From positions 105,804 through 169,803 of the forward strand of contig JAIXKK010000200.1 in assembly GCA_026954325.1 (NCBI GenBank): a DNA stretch of 64,000 bases. The letters run 5' to 3'. Under the pieces are notes generated by a model that was not told where the DNA came from, ran no database searches, and saw only the letters and a list, made by a program, of their open reading frames with translations. The DNA comes from Bryobacterales bacterium (GTDB lineage Bacteria > Acidobacteriota > Terriglobia > Bryobacterales > Bryobacteraceae). Position 1 is the stretch's first letter, and each line of letters begins with the position of its first letter. The position numbers were made by a program, and so were the translations under genes. This document shows positions 1 to 8,744 of this stretch, one piece after another.

Positions 1-803
1 CCGGTGAATTCTTCACCGAAACCGATGTCCGCACCGCCGCCCGCGTGGCGGTCATCGGACAAACCGTCGCGAACCAGCTCTTCCCCGGCCTCAACCCCGT
101 GGGCCAGATCATCCGCGTCCGCAACCTGCCCTTCCGTGTCGTGGGCGTCCTCGTCGCAAAAGGCCAGAGCCAGTTCGGCCAGGATCAGGACGACACCCTC
201 GTCATGCCCTACACCACCGTGATGAAGAAATTGCTGGCCACCACCTACATCCCCTCGGCCAGTTTCTCCGCCGTCAGCGCCTCCGCCACCAATGAAGCGC
301 AAAAAGAGATCACCGGCATCCTCCGCCGGCGCCACAATATCCGCCCCGGCCAGGACGACGACTTCACCGTCCGCAACCTCACCGACGTCGCTGAAACCGC
401 CGAGCAGGCTTCCAAAGTCATGACCATGCTGCTTGGTGGAATCGCCGCCGTCTCCCTCCTCGTCGGCGGCATCGGCATCATGAACATCATGCTCGTTTCC
501 GTCACCGAACGGACCCGCGAGATCGGCATCCGCATGGCCGTCGGCGCGCGTTCCCGCCACGTGCAGTATCAGTTCCTCATCGAGTCCGTCGTGCTCGGTC
601 TCACCGGCGGCCTGCTCGGCATCCTCATCGGCGTTGGCGCGTCATTCGTCCTCTCCCGCGTCTTCCAATGGCCGCAATTGATCTCCACCACCGCCGTCTT
701 CGGCTCCGCCGTCTTCTCCATGGCGATCGGCGTCTTCTTCGGCTATTACCCCGCCCGCAAGGCCGCTGGCCTCGACCCTATCGAGGCTCTGAGGTTTGAA
801 TAA
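1..803 (+). CDS. MacB-type ABC transporter permease, 3' part
   Basis: The reading frame is open from the window edge, so the 5' end lies outside. The visible 260 or so residues are the end of a MacB periplasmic core domain followed by an FtsX-type permease domain. The first membrane segment contains GGIGIMNIMLVSVTERTREIG, which is typical of MacB/LolC-like permeases, and the protein ends in the usual PARKAAGLDPIEALR tail. Two further hydrophobic segments follow the ERTREIG cytoplasmic loop. Members of this family work with an ATPase and a periplasmic adaptor to export peptides or small molecules, or act as stand-alone acidobacterial permeases; neither partner is visible here. Family call secure, substrate unknown. 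Confidence 0.9.
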   Translation, partial: GEFFTETDVRTAARVAVIGQTVANQLFPGLNPVGQIIRVRNLPFRVVGVLVAKGQSQFGQDQDDTLVMPYTTVMKKLLATTYIPSASFSAVSASATNEAQKEITGILRRRHNIRPGQDDDFTVRNLTDVAETAEQASKVMTMLLGGIAAVSLLVGGIGIMNIMLVSVTERTREIGIRMAVGARSRHVQYQFLIESVVLGLTGGLLGILIGVGASFVLSRVFQWPQLISTTAVFGSAVFSMAIGVFFGYYPARKAAGLDPIEALRFE

Positions 804-1078
804 TTCTGCGGCGCTAAACTTGAGACATCATGAGCATCAGGACCACGGTTGCTCCCGACAAGGACCTCATGGAGCGTGTCCAACTCGAGTCCAAAGCCGC
901 CTCCTGCGTCTGGGATTGCTCCCCCCTGCCCACAGCCCATCCCGCCGGACCCTCCGTGTTGAACCTGTGTCCATGGGCCGGAAGGACGGACTGAACTTCG
1001 ATGACGCCGGAGGCCTGCTCGAGTACGCCGAAGTCCGCGCCTCGATTGGCTTGCGTTGTCCGTCAAGAACACTCGGCG

Positions 1079-2002
1079 TCAGTTCAGCCTGTCAAGGTAT
1101 TGCTTCACGAAATCGCACCTCACCTCGGCGATATACGCATCGATCAGCCGCTGCGTGACCCGCCCCGGCGTGCGCCCGTCCCCAACCGCGGCGCCGTTGA
1201 AGCGCCTCACGCCGGCAATGCACAGGCTCGTCGAGGTCAGAAACATCTCCTCCGCGTTCGCCGCATCAAACAGGTCGATGTCGCCCTCAATCACGGCAAT
1301 GCCGAGCTTGTGCGCCAGATCGAGCGTCATCTGGCGGCTGATGCCCGGAAGTACATACTGCTCCCGCGGCGTGTATAGCTTCCCATCGCGCACCACAAAC
1401 ACGTTGCACCCGATCCCCTCGGCAAGATTGCCATTGACGTCCAGCAGCAGCGCCCACCCGTCGGGATCGTGCGCTTTCACCGTCTGCTCCGCCACAATCA
1501 TGTTCAAATAGTTGTGCGTCTTCGCCCGCGGGCTGAGCATGTCCGGCGCGATGCGCCGCTGCGCCGGCGTCCACGCGTCGAATCCATCCCGGTACTGGCG
1601 CGCCCGCGCCTTCAGCGGCAGCGGCGTGCATTCCACCACCACGTTCGGCCCTTTGTGCTCCAGTACTTCATCCCCGATCGCATCCACCCCCCGGCTTACC
1701 CGCTGCCCGATCCACCAATCCCCAGCCGCCTCGCGCAGATGCTCGTTCCGCGCCACAATCTGCTCCGAGATGTCCATCAACTCCTCCGGGCTCACCCCCG
1801 GATCCAGCCGCAAATACCGCAGCGAGCGATAGAAGCGGTCAATGTGCTCCTTCAGCCGGAACGCCCGTCCGTGAAACGTGCGCGTCATGTCGAAGGCGCC
1901 GTCCCCATACCTCCAGCCCCGGTCGCGGAAAGAAATCAGCACCTGGTTCTCGGGCAGAAACTTCCCGTTGAACCAGGCGATTCGAGTGTTGTTCGGTGTC
2001 AT
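1079..2002 (-). CDS. Class IV PLP-dependent aminotransferase (branched-chain aminotransferase / aminodeoxychorismate lyase family)
   Basis: A 307-residue protein of the fold IV PLP family. The Schiff-base lysine is K161 in SPRAKTHNYLN, and the downstream LAEGIGCNVFVV stretch is the family's conserved E-G-x-x-N segment that contacts the cofactor. The N-terminal FRDRGWRYGDGAFD motif is also typical. Length matches the family. It could transaminate branched-chain amino acids, act as a D-amino acid aminotransferase or be a 4-amino-4-deoxychorismate lyase; the sequence does not let me choose. It is monocistronic as far as visible, with 275 bases separating it from the convergent permease gene, and no partner pathway gene adjoins it. 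Confidence 0.88.
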   Translation of the reverse strand: MTPNNTRIAWFNGKFLPENQVLISFRDRGWRYGDGAFDMTRTFHGRAFRLKEHIDRFYRSLRYLRLDPGVSPEELMDISEQIVARNEHLREAAGDWWIGQRVSRGVDAIGDEVLEHKGPNVVVECTPLPLKARARQYRDGFDAWTPAQRRIAPDMLSPRAKTHNYLNMIVAEQTVKAHDPDGWALLLDVNGNLAEGIGCNVFVVRDGKLYTPREQYVLPGISRQMTLDLAHKLGIAVIEGDIDLFDAANAEEMFLTSTSLCIAGVRRFNGAAVGDGRTPGRVTQRLIDAYIAEVRCDFVKQYLDRLN

Positions 2003-2355
2003 GGTGTTTCTGCTATCTTAGCCCTTCGGATCCCGTTGCCGGTTCTCGCACCCCTTCCTGGAGTGCCTCACCCCGCGCCACAATCATTGTTCCGGTCCCG
2101 CCGCCCCCGCCGCCATGCTCGCCACCATCGCCTTGAATTCCGGATGCCCCCATAGACTTCCACCGTATCCTAATGCTCCACTTGCCAAACACTATCGTCG
2201 ATCGTGCGCCCTCCCCATCCGTGACCGTGCCATGCCTTCACATCGCCGGCGGAGCGTCTCACGTCAGGCTCTGTACGGATTCCCCGCCCGGCGGTAGAAT
2301 ATAGATCACGTTTCGATCGGCTGGGCTGGAACGCAACGTTACAGAGGGAGGAACC
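2003..2355. other. Intergenic region between divergent genes, no gene recognised
   Basis: About 350 bases separate the leftward aminotransferase from the rightward hydrolase and must hold both promoters. The only clear signal is a purine-rich ribosome binding site (GAGGGAGG) just before the hydrolase ATG. Short open frames here have no recognisable protein features. Confidence 0.5.
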
Positions 2356-3219
2356 ATGTGTGATCAGGATCATTTCGAGGAAGACCGCAAGAAGTATGAA
2401 GCTCTCGGTCTGGTAACACGAAAGCAATTCGGTGTCCTGCTCGGGGCGGGCGTGGCCATGGCTCTGCCGCAGGCCGTCGACGCGGCGCCCGTGGCGGAAT
2501 CCGATGTCACGGTGACCACTCCCGACGGAGCCGCCGATTGCTATTTCGTTCACCCCACCGGCGGATCCGCTCCGGGCGTTCTCGTCTGGCCCGACATCTT
2601 CGGTCTCCGGCCCGCATTCCGCCAGATGGGCAGGCGCCTTGCCCAATCCGGATATTCCGTTCTCGTCGTGAACCCGTTCTACCGCGCGAAAAAGGCCCCC
2701 ACCGCCGAAGCCGGCTCAGCCACCCCTATCCAGCAACTGATGCCGCTCGCCCAGAGCCTCACCGAAACCACCCACATGACGGACGCGAAAGCCTTCATCG
2801 CCTGGCTCGACCGTCAGCCGCGGGTCGCCCGGAACCGCCAGATGGGCACGCAAGGCTATTGCATGGGTGGACCGATGGCGTTCCGCACCGCCGCCGCCGT
2901 GCCGGACCGCGTGGGAGCCGTAGCCTCCTTCCATGGCGGCGGCCTCGTTCGCGACGCGCCCAACAGCCCGCATTTGCAGGCCGCAAAAACCAGGGCGCGG
3001 TTCCTCATTGCCATCGCTTCCAACGATGATGAACGGTCGCCCAATGAGAAAAACGTCCTGCGCGAGACCTTCGCTAAGGCGCATCTGTCCGCCGAAATCG
3101 AGGTCTACGCCGGAGCCGCCCACGGCTGGTGCCCTCCGGATTCCCGCGTCTATAACGAGCCGCGGGCCGAAAAAGCCTGGAGCCGCCTGCTCGTGCTCTA
3201 TGCCAAGGCCCTCGCCTGA
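2356..3219 (+). CDS. Dienelactone hydrolase family protein
   Basis: A 287-residue alpha/beta hydrolase. The nucleophile is Cys169 in the GYCMGG elbow, which marks the dienelactone hydrolase family rather than serine esterases. The other triad members are probably D224 or D225 (ASNDDE) and His256 (AAHGW). Residues 20-45 resemble a short twin-arginine-like leader or membrane segment (TRKQFGVLLGAGVAMALPQAV), suggesting export or anchoring. The ATG is preceded by GAGGGAGG at good spacing. In chlorocatechol pathways the enzyme opens dienelactones to maleylacetate, but most family members in soil bacteria have unknown ester or lactone substrates; no aromatic pathway genes are adjacent. Confidence 0.88.
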   Translation: MCDQDHFEEDRKKYEALGLVTRKQFGVLLGAGVAMALPQAVDAAPVAESDVTVTTPDGAADCYFVHPTGGSAPGVLVWPDIFGLRPAFRQMGRRLAQSGYSVLVVNPFYRAKKAPTAEAGSATPIQQLMPLAQSLTETTHMTDAKAFIAWLDRQPRVARNRQMGTQGYCMGGPMAFRTAAAVPDRVGAVASFHGGGLVRDAPNSPHLQAAKTRARFLIAIASNDDERSPNEKNVLRETFAKAHLSAEIEVYAGAAHGWCPPDSRVYNEPRAEKAWSRLLVLYAKALA

Positions 3220-3637
3220 CGCTCCCCGCGCCGCTCCTCACTCGTCCGGTGTGTCCCTATCACCCATCACTGGTTGATGCCCGCGCGGTAGGAGGCCTGG
3301 CCTGGATGTCCGGCGCGCCCCACGACAGTATGATTAGGAGCTACGCCACCGCCGGGCATGTGATTTGGAGATGCCGCCGAGTCTGCCGCCCGCCGCCGTG
3401 GAATCCAGCGTTTGACCCCGCGGCATTCCAAGGGATAACCTGCAATATTCCCGGCCGCCGGGACCTGGCGGGGGTGAGGCGGCCGCGGAGCGGCCTTCCG
3501 GAAGTTCCACATTACGGAGCGTGTTTCGTGCTTTTTCGCGGTAAGTCTTTCCACATGCCAGGCACGGCATTCCCGGGGCAACCGGGTAATCTGAGGTTCG
3601 CCAGTCCGCCTTCGGGCAGAGCACGCCTGAGGCGCCC
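3220..3637. other. Intergenic region, no gene recognised
   Basis: About 420 bases upstream of the PD40/metallohydrolase operon. It contains a GC-rich stretch with short inverted repeats around 3450-3510. I find no convincing coding region, tRNA or known riboswitch pattern. It presumably holds the promoter of the downstream operon. Confidence 0.4.
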
Positions 3638-6172
3638 ATGACGGCTTTTCGTGTCTGTCTCGCCGCTCTGGCGCCGGTCACCCTCTGGGCGCAGGGCTCC
3701 GAATATCCGGCTTTGAAGTTCCGGAGCAACTACCTGTCGAGTTATTACCTCTCGCACGCGCCGAACACGACGCCGTGGTGGCCAAGCTGGTCGCCGGATG
3801 GGAAGTGGATCGCGGTGGCGATGTACGGGTCCATCTGGCGCGTGGATCCGCGGACAGGCGCGGCCGAGGAACTCACCTACAACGCGAAGCTGCATTCTTC
3901 CCCCAACTGGTCGCCGGACGGGAAATGGATCATTTACACGGCGGACGACAACTGGAACTCGATTCAATTGGAGATTGTGAATACCGCCACGGGCGAAGCA
4001 CGAAAGCTCACCGACGATCAGCAGGTGTACGTGGATCCCGTGTTCTCACCGGACGCGCAGCGCGTCGCCTATGTGACCACCAAGCCTGCCGGGTACCTGA
4101 ACGTGCACGTGCGATCCATTCGGAATGGAGATTGGTCAGGACCGGAGACGGCGGTCACCGAAGATCACTCGTTTGGCAGGCCGCGGCAATACTTCGCCGA
4201 TCATGACTTCCACACGCAGCCGGCCTGGCTGAAGGATGGCGGCGGGTTCCTGCTTGTAGCAAACCGCGATGTGGCTCTCGGCAGCGGGAACCTGTTCCGC
4301 GTCCCGTTGGAACCCGATGCGATGAAGAAGGCGAAACTCCTGCTCGACGAGCAGTCACTGTACAGAACGCGGCCCGATGTCTCCCCCGATGGAACGCGGA
4401 TCGTGTACTCGTCGACGGGCGGCGCTTCCGATCAGTTCAATCATCTGTATGTGCTGCCGGTGAGCGGGGGCCAACCCGTCAAGCTGACGTTTGGAGATTA
4501 CGACGATTTTCACCCGCGATGGTCGCCCGGCGGCGAGTGGATCGCCTACATTACGAATGAAGGAGGAATGCCCCAGTTGTGTCTGCTCGAAACCTACGGG
4601 GGCCGGAAACGCCGTGTGCTGATCAAGGAGCGGAAGTGGAAGCGGCCCATGGGGAGGGTGCATGTCCGCATCCGGGAGGAGCGGACAGGTGAGGCAACGG
4701 CGGCTCGCATCACGGGCCGGGCCGCCGACGGGAAGCTCTATGCGCCCCCCGAAGCCTATGTGTTCAATGCGCGCATGGCCGCTGGGTTGCAGCGGATCTT
4801 CTATGCCAATGGCGAGTACACCACCGACGCTCCCGTGGGGCGGTTCGAGATTGAAGCTCACAAGGGGTTCGACTACTGGCCGGCGAAGCAGCAGGTAGAG
4901 GTGAAATCCGGTGAGACGGCGGAGGTGGTGCTCCGCCTGAAGCGCCACGTGGACCTGACGGCAAAGGGCTGGTTCAACGGATCGACACACGTCCACATGA
5001 ACTATGGCGGGAACCTGCGCAACACTCCCGAGGCTCTGATGCTCACCGCGAACGCGCAAGGCATGAATATCGTCAGCGCGCTGGTGGCCAACAAGGACAA
5101 CCGGATTCTCGACTGGCAATATTTCCAGCCGGGAGGGAAAGAGCATCCGGCATCGAATCTCGCGCGGCGCTCGATGCTGCTGTTCGGCGAAGAAGACCGC
5201 CCCCCATTTTGGGGGCATACCTTCTACATCGGGCTTACGGATCACCTGATCTCTCCTTTCTTCACCGGCTATGAGGGGACTGGACTCGACAGCCTGTATC
5301 CCACCAACACGGAGCTTTTCCGCAAGGCCCGGGCGCAGGGCGCGGCGACTGGTTACGTGCATGCCTTCGGCGGCGATTCGGACCCGCTCGGCGGCAAGGG
5401 CATCGGCGGCGCAAAAGGGTTCGCCGTGGATGTGGCCCTGGGAACGGTTGATGCGCTCGAATGGTCGGCCGCCTCCAGAGGGTCGCTGATTCCGCTGCAC
5501 CACGCCTGGAACAACGATTTTCCAGTGACGCCGGTAGGCGGTGAGGATTCGCTGGCGAATATGCAGGACAACCGGCCCGTCGGGATTATCCGGACGTACG
5601 CATACCTGGGTGAGAACTTCACGCCCGGCGGCTGGGTGAATGCCATTAAGAAAGGGCACACGTTCCTGAGCAGCGGTCCGGTAGCGGAGTTCGCGGTGAA
5701 CAGCGCGATGCCGGGTGACAGTGTCCGGTTGTCCGGCCCGGGGCCGGTGACGGTAGAGGGCAAGGTGTGGTCCTCCACTCCGATTCGCCTCGTGCGCGTC
5801 TACCGCGACGGGCAAGTTTGGAAAGACCTGGCGATTCCTCCGCATCAAACGGAGTTCACATTCCGCGAACAGGCGCAGGCCGCGCGCAGCGGCTGGTTTT
5901 CGCTGGTGGTCGAGAGCGAGGAACTTCCGCCCGCCACGCGGAAGGTATATGCTCAGGCTGTGACGAACGCTGTGCGCGTTTACGTGGGGAACGGGAAGAT
6001 CCGAAGCCGGGAATCGGCGGAATACTTCGAGGAGTGGATTCGCAGGCTGCGGAAGATGATCAACGATCCGGCGCTCTGGCGTTCGCAAAACGAAAAGCAG
6101 CGAGCATTTGCCGATCTCGATGCGGCGGAAAAAGTGTATCAGGAGCGCGCCGGGGAAGCGAGGGCGGAGTGA
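3638..6172 (+). CDS. PD40 beta-propeller fused to CehA/McbA-type metallohydrolase domain
   Basis: An 844-residue exported protein with a short signal peptide (residues 1-20, ending LWAQG). Residues about 45-310 carry at least five WD40-like PD40 repeats of the form WSPDGKWIAY, as in TolB and the DPP-IV propeller. After a linker with a beta-sandwich look (about 340-440), residues 445 onward begin a PHP-like metallohydrolase domain with the metal-binding signature GSTHVHMNYGG near residue 448 and a further conserved histidine in YVHAFGG near 573. This resembles the CehA/McbA family, named from carbaryl hydrolases, whose members cleave carbamate or phosphoester bonds. It is the first gene of an operon and its stop overlaps the next start by one base. 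The substrate is unknown. Confidence 0.85.
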   Translation: MTAFRVCLAALAPVTLWAQGSEYPALKFRSNYLSSYYLSHAPNTTPWWPSWSPDGKWIAVAMYGSIWRVDPRTGAAEELTYNAKLHSSPNWSPDGKWIIYTADDNWNSIQLEIVNTATGEARKLTDDQQVYVDPVFSPDAQRVAYVTTKPAGYLNVHVRSIRNGDWSGPETAVTEDHSFGRPRQYFADHDFHTQPAWLKDGGGFLLVANRDVALGSGNLFRVPLEPDAMKKAKLLLDEQSLYRTRPDVSPDGTRIVYSSTGGASDQFNHLYVLPVSGGQPVKLTFGDYDDFHPRWSPGGEWIAYITNEGGMPQLCLLETYGGRKRRVLIKERKWKRPMGRVHVRIREERTGEATAARITGRAADGKLYAPPEAYVFNARMAAGLQRIFYANGEYTTDAPVGRFEIEAHKGFDYWPAKQQVEVKSGETAEVVLRLKRHVDLTAKGWFNGSTHVHMNYGGNLRNTPEALMLTANAQGMNIVSALVANKDNRILDWQYFQPGGKEHPASNLARRSMLLFGEEDRPPFWGHTFYIGLTDHLISPFFTGYEGTGLDSLYPTNTELFRKARAQGAATGYVHAFGGDSDPLGGKGIGGAKGFAVDVALGTVDALEWSAASRGSLIPLHHAWNNDFPVTPVGGEDSLANMQDNRPVGIIRTYAYLGENFTPGGWVNAIKKGHTFLSSGPVAEFAVNSAMPGDSVRLSGPGPVTVEGKVWSSTPIRLVRVYRDGQVWKDLAIPPHQTEFTFREQAQAARSGWFSLVVESEELPPATRKVYAQAVTNAVRVYVGNGKIRSRESAEYFEEWIRRLRKMINDPALWRSQNEKQRAFADLDAAEKVYQERAGEARAE

Positions 6173-7275
6173 TGACAAGCAGGCGCGGATTTCTAGGAGT
6201 AATGACGGCGGCAATGCCATGCGCGGCCGGCAGCCGGACAGGCGACCCGAGTGTCTATCCGATCATCCGCGCCAAGGGATCGCACCGGGAACTCGGGCGC
6301 CTGCACGGCGAACAAGCCGCGGAGTATATCCGGCGGCACCTGGACGTGATGTGCGCCGGGCAGAAACTTTCCCGGGAGGCCCTGCGTTCCCGCGCGCTGC
6401 GGTTCCGGCGGATGTTTGAACAGTACTGCCCCCACCTGCTCGAGGAAATGCGGGGGCTTGCGGAAGGGGCTCGCGTGACGCTGGCGGAGGCAATGGCATG
6501 CAACATTCGCGGTGAGATTGGCCAGGCGAAGCCGGAAGGCTGCACCACGTACGTCATCGGCCGAGGCGGAACCGCGGAGCATGAAGTGATTGCCGGGCAG
6601 AACAGCGACATGACCAGCGAAGTTCCGCCCATGGCATACGTGCTGCACCTCGAGCCGAAGGACAAGCCCGAGGTGCTGATCTGGACGTTCGGCGGCATGA
6701 TCGGGTATCACGGCATGAACAGCATGGGCGTCGCGCATTTCGCTAATGCGCTCGGCGGGGGGCCCGTGAGCCGGTTTGGCATGCCGCATTATCCGGTGAA
6801 GCGGCTGATGCTCGAGTGCGCGACGGTGGAGCAGGCGGCGGCGCTGTTAAACAAGATTCCCCTGGCCTCCAATGGAAACTACGTGCTGTGCGACGGACAG
6901 GGGAAGATTCTGGACGTCGAGGCGACCACGAATGGCCCGGAGATCCTCGAGGATCACGGCGCGGGATTCATCGCCCACACGAATCATTTCCTGTGCTCGC
7001 GATACGCACGGAAGGAAAATTTCGAAAAGAGCTGGCCGGATTCGTTCCCCCGGATAGAGAAGATCAATGAACTGATCGCGTCGAGGCATGGGCTCGTGAC
7101 CGTGGAGGAAGTAAAGGGTTTTCTGAAGGATCATTCCGGCCGCCCGGTGAGCATCTGCCGGCATGATGGCGATAGCCGCACCGTGGCAAGCCTGATTGCG
7201 GAACCCGCGCGGCGGCGGATGCATGTCGCGGTGGGGAATCCCTGTCAAAACAGCTACAAGACCTACAGCATGTGA
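6172..7275 (+). CDS. C45-family autoproteolytic acyltransferase/hydrolase
   Basis: A 367-residue protein starting at an ATG that overlaps the upstream TGA (TGATG), so translation is probably coupled. Residues 1-20 form a twin-arginine-like leader (TSRRGFLGV). The body matches the acyl-CoA:6-aminopenicillanic acid acyltransferase (peptidase C45) family. These are Ntn hydrolases that cleave themselves just before a catalytic cysteine, here Cys124 in PEGCTTYV, followed by the typical AGQNSDM strand. The family performs amide hydrolysis or acyl transfer on small N-acyl compounds; fungal PenDE is the best known member. Next to a class V aminotransferase and a metallohydrolase it probably helps dismantle an amide or peptide substrate. 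The exact substrate cannot be read from sequence. Confidence 0.85.
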   Translation: MTSRRGFLGVMTAAMPCAAGSRTGDPSVYPIIRAKGSHRELGRLHGEQAAEYIRRHLDVMCAGQKLSREALRSRALRFRRMFEQYCPHLLEEMRGLAEGARVTLAEAMACNIRGEIGQAKPEGCTTYVIGRGGTAEHEVIAGQNSDMTSEVPPMAYVLHLEPKDKPEVLIWTFGGMIGYHGMNSMGVAHFANALGGGPVSRFGMPHYPVKRLMLECATVEQAAALLNKIPLASNGNYVLCDGQGKILDVEATTNGPEILEDHGAGFIAHTNHFLCSRYARKENFEKSWPDSFPRIEKINELIASRHGLVTVEEVKGFLKDHSGRPVSICRHDGDSRTVASLIAEPARRRMHVAVGNPCQNSYKTYSM

Positions 7276-7282
7276 GGGTGCA

Positions 7283-8431
7283 ATGCAACGCAGACAGTTT
7301 ATGCTGAGCGGCGCGGCAATGATGCAGGCCTCGGGCGCGACGGACATCGAGGGCGCCCGCGCGGAGTTTCCCTGGGCGTCCCGGGAAACCTACCTGAACA
7401 CGGCGACCGAACATCCACTGGGCGCGCGAACCACGCGGGCGATGGAAGAGTATTTGCACGCCCTGACCCACGGTCCGGATTCGGCGCGAGAGGAGTTCGA
7501 GAACGGCCGGCTGATGGCCGAGGTGAAAGGGATGTTCGCGCGGCTCGTCAATGCGCGGCCTTCGGAAATCGGGTTCACGCCGAGCACCCAAACCGGAGAA
7601 AACCTCGTCCTGGAGGGGCTCGACATTCAGGCCTCGGGCGGCAACGTGGTGACCAACGATCTGCACTACGGCGGGAGTCTGCTGAACTACCGCAACCGGC
7701 GGAAATCCGGAATGGATGTGCGCATCATCAAACACCGCGGCTACCAGATGGACATGCGCGACCTTGAAAGATCAGTGGACAGGAAGACGAAGCTGATCGC
7801 GATTGCGCTGGTGTCGAACGTAAACGGATACGTGCACGATGTGAAGGCCATCAGCGACCTCGCGCATGCGCACGGCGCGTATCTCTACTGCGATGTCATT
7901 CAGGCGGCGGGAGCGGTCCCCATTGACGTGAAAGCGATGGGTATCGATTTTCTGGCGTGCTCGGCGTACAAATGGCTGATGGGCGGCCGGTTCGGCTATC
8001 TCTATGTTCGCGAAGACCTGCAAGGGGCGGCGTTGAAGGCCAAACTGTTTGGGGGGCGCAGCACGGAGACGGGAGCGTCGCGTTATGAGATCAGCACGGT
8101 GAGTCACGTGGGCTGCGTCTGCCAGCATCAGGCGTTGCAGTACATCCACTCTCTCGGTGTCGAGCGGATTTGGGCGCATGCGCGGCCCCTCGTGGCGCGC
8201 CTCGGAAGAGAACTGCCCGCCGCGGGATATCCCACCATTACGCCGGCCGGCACGGAGAGCCCCATCATTTCCTTCCAGGTGAAAGACGTTGCGGCGACAC
8301 GCGCCCGGCTGAAGAAGGCCAACGTGGTCGCCACCTTAAGCGGATCTCCGGAGGGCGGCCGGCTGCGTGTTTCGGTTTCCGTGTTCAACAACCAGAGCGA
8401 CGTGGACAGGCTGCTCGGGGCGCTGACGTAA
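7283..8431 (+). CDS. Class V PLP-dependent aminotransferase (isopenicillin N epimerase-like)
   Basis: A 382-residue fold I PLP enzyme. The ATG at 7283 is chosen because it follows a GAGGG ribosome binding site and begins a Tat-like leader (MQRRQFMLSGAAMM). PLP-binding residues are visible: Asp204 in LYCDVIQAAG and the Schiff-base Lys230 in SAYKWLMGG. Similarity is to the cysteine desulfurase / isopenicillin N epimerase branch, and there is no C-terminal active-site cysteine loop of the SufS type. The gene lies seven bases after the C45 acyltransferase and closes the operon. An exported PLP enzyme is unusual, so the leader may instead be a mis-predicted N-terminus. The reaction is not known. 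Confidence 0.87.
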   Translation: MQRRQFMLSGAAMMQASGATDIEGARAEFPWASRETYLNTATEHPLGARTTRAMEEYLHALTHGPDSAREEFENGRLMAEVKGMFARLVNARPSEIGFTPSTQTGENLVLEGLDIQASGGNVVTNDLHYGGSLLNYRNRRKSGMDVRIIKHRGYQMDMRDLERSVDRKTKLIAIALVSNVNGYVHDVKAISDLAHAHGAYLYCDVIQAAGAVPIDVKAMGIDFLACSAYKWLMGGRFGYLYVREDLQGAALKAKLFGGRSTETGASRYEISTVSHVGCVCQHQALQYIHSLGVERIWAHARPLVARLGRELPAAGYPTITPAGTESPIISFQVKDVAATRARLKKANVVATLSGSPEGGRLRVSVSVFNNQSDVDRLLGALT

Positions 8432-8457
8432 GGGGTGACAGAATCGTCTTGCCCCTT
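8430..8457 (+). terminator. Possible hairpin terminator after the aminotransferase gene
   Basis: AAGGGG overlapping the stop codon can pair with CCCCTT about 16 bases later, followed by TCT. The loop is long and the helix is imperfect. It could equally be a short interspersed palindrome. Confidence 0.3.
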
Positions 8458-8744
8458 TCTATGTGCAAATCGCGCTCTCGGGAAGCATTAATTTGAGCCG
8501 CCTCGGTACTGATGATGTTTAAGCTTCATTCCAGTTGCGGGCCTGACCACACCTCAATTGCAGGAACAGGTCGAATTTCGAGGGGTCGACAAATCGTCCG
8601 CCACGAGTCGGTCGAACCCTACAGAAGAGGCAAATTGCTAGACTTAGGAGGCACGCTATTCAGAGGGTACGACTGCTCCGTCGCAAGAGCCGATCTTTCG
8701 CCCAGCAGTTTCCGCGTGACATCGAGGGGTTTGAAACCGCTGCA
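8432..8744. other. Intergenic region containing the left flank of the restriction-modification module
   Basis: About 310 bases, clearly more AT-rich than the operon to its left. It contains the left copy of a 15-bp direct repeat (8563-8577). No protein-coding region is recognised. The promoter for the restriction gene is probably here. Confidence 0.5.
8563..8577. repeat. 15-bp direct repeat, left copy, flanking the restriction-modification pair
   Basis: GGAACAGGTCGAATT occurs here and again at 10834-10848, where it is the reverse complement of the last codons of cofE. On the minus strand this left copy also reads FDLF in the same register, followed by an open frame of about 17 codons to a TAA, as expected if it is a displaced cofE 3' end. 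Confidence 0.6.

Noticed and set aside
830..994. Small open frame of 54 codons after the permease gene
   Set aside because: No ribosome binding site, no recognisable motif, and the translated sequence looks random.
4355..6220. Long open frame on the minus strand opposite the PD40/metallohydrolase gene, and similar long antisense frames at 14850-16910, 18304-19806, 22156-23514, 30848-32044, 35302-37791, 40787-42973 and 48248-50002
   Set aside because: High GC at third codon positions keeps antisense frames open. None shows domain motifs, and each lies opposite a gene or pseudogene with clear family signatures.
6172..8431. A penicillin or cephalosporin biosynthesis cluster, also suggested by the CmcI-like gene at 50.7 kb
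   Set aside because: No isopenicillin N synthase, NRPS or expandase is present; the three families are broad and mostly serve other purposes, and the CmcI-like gene is 42 kb away and broken.
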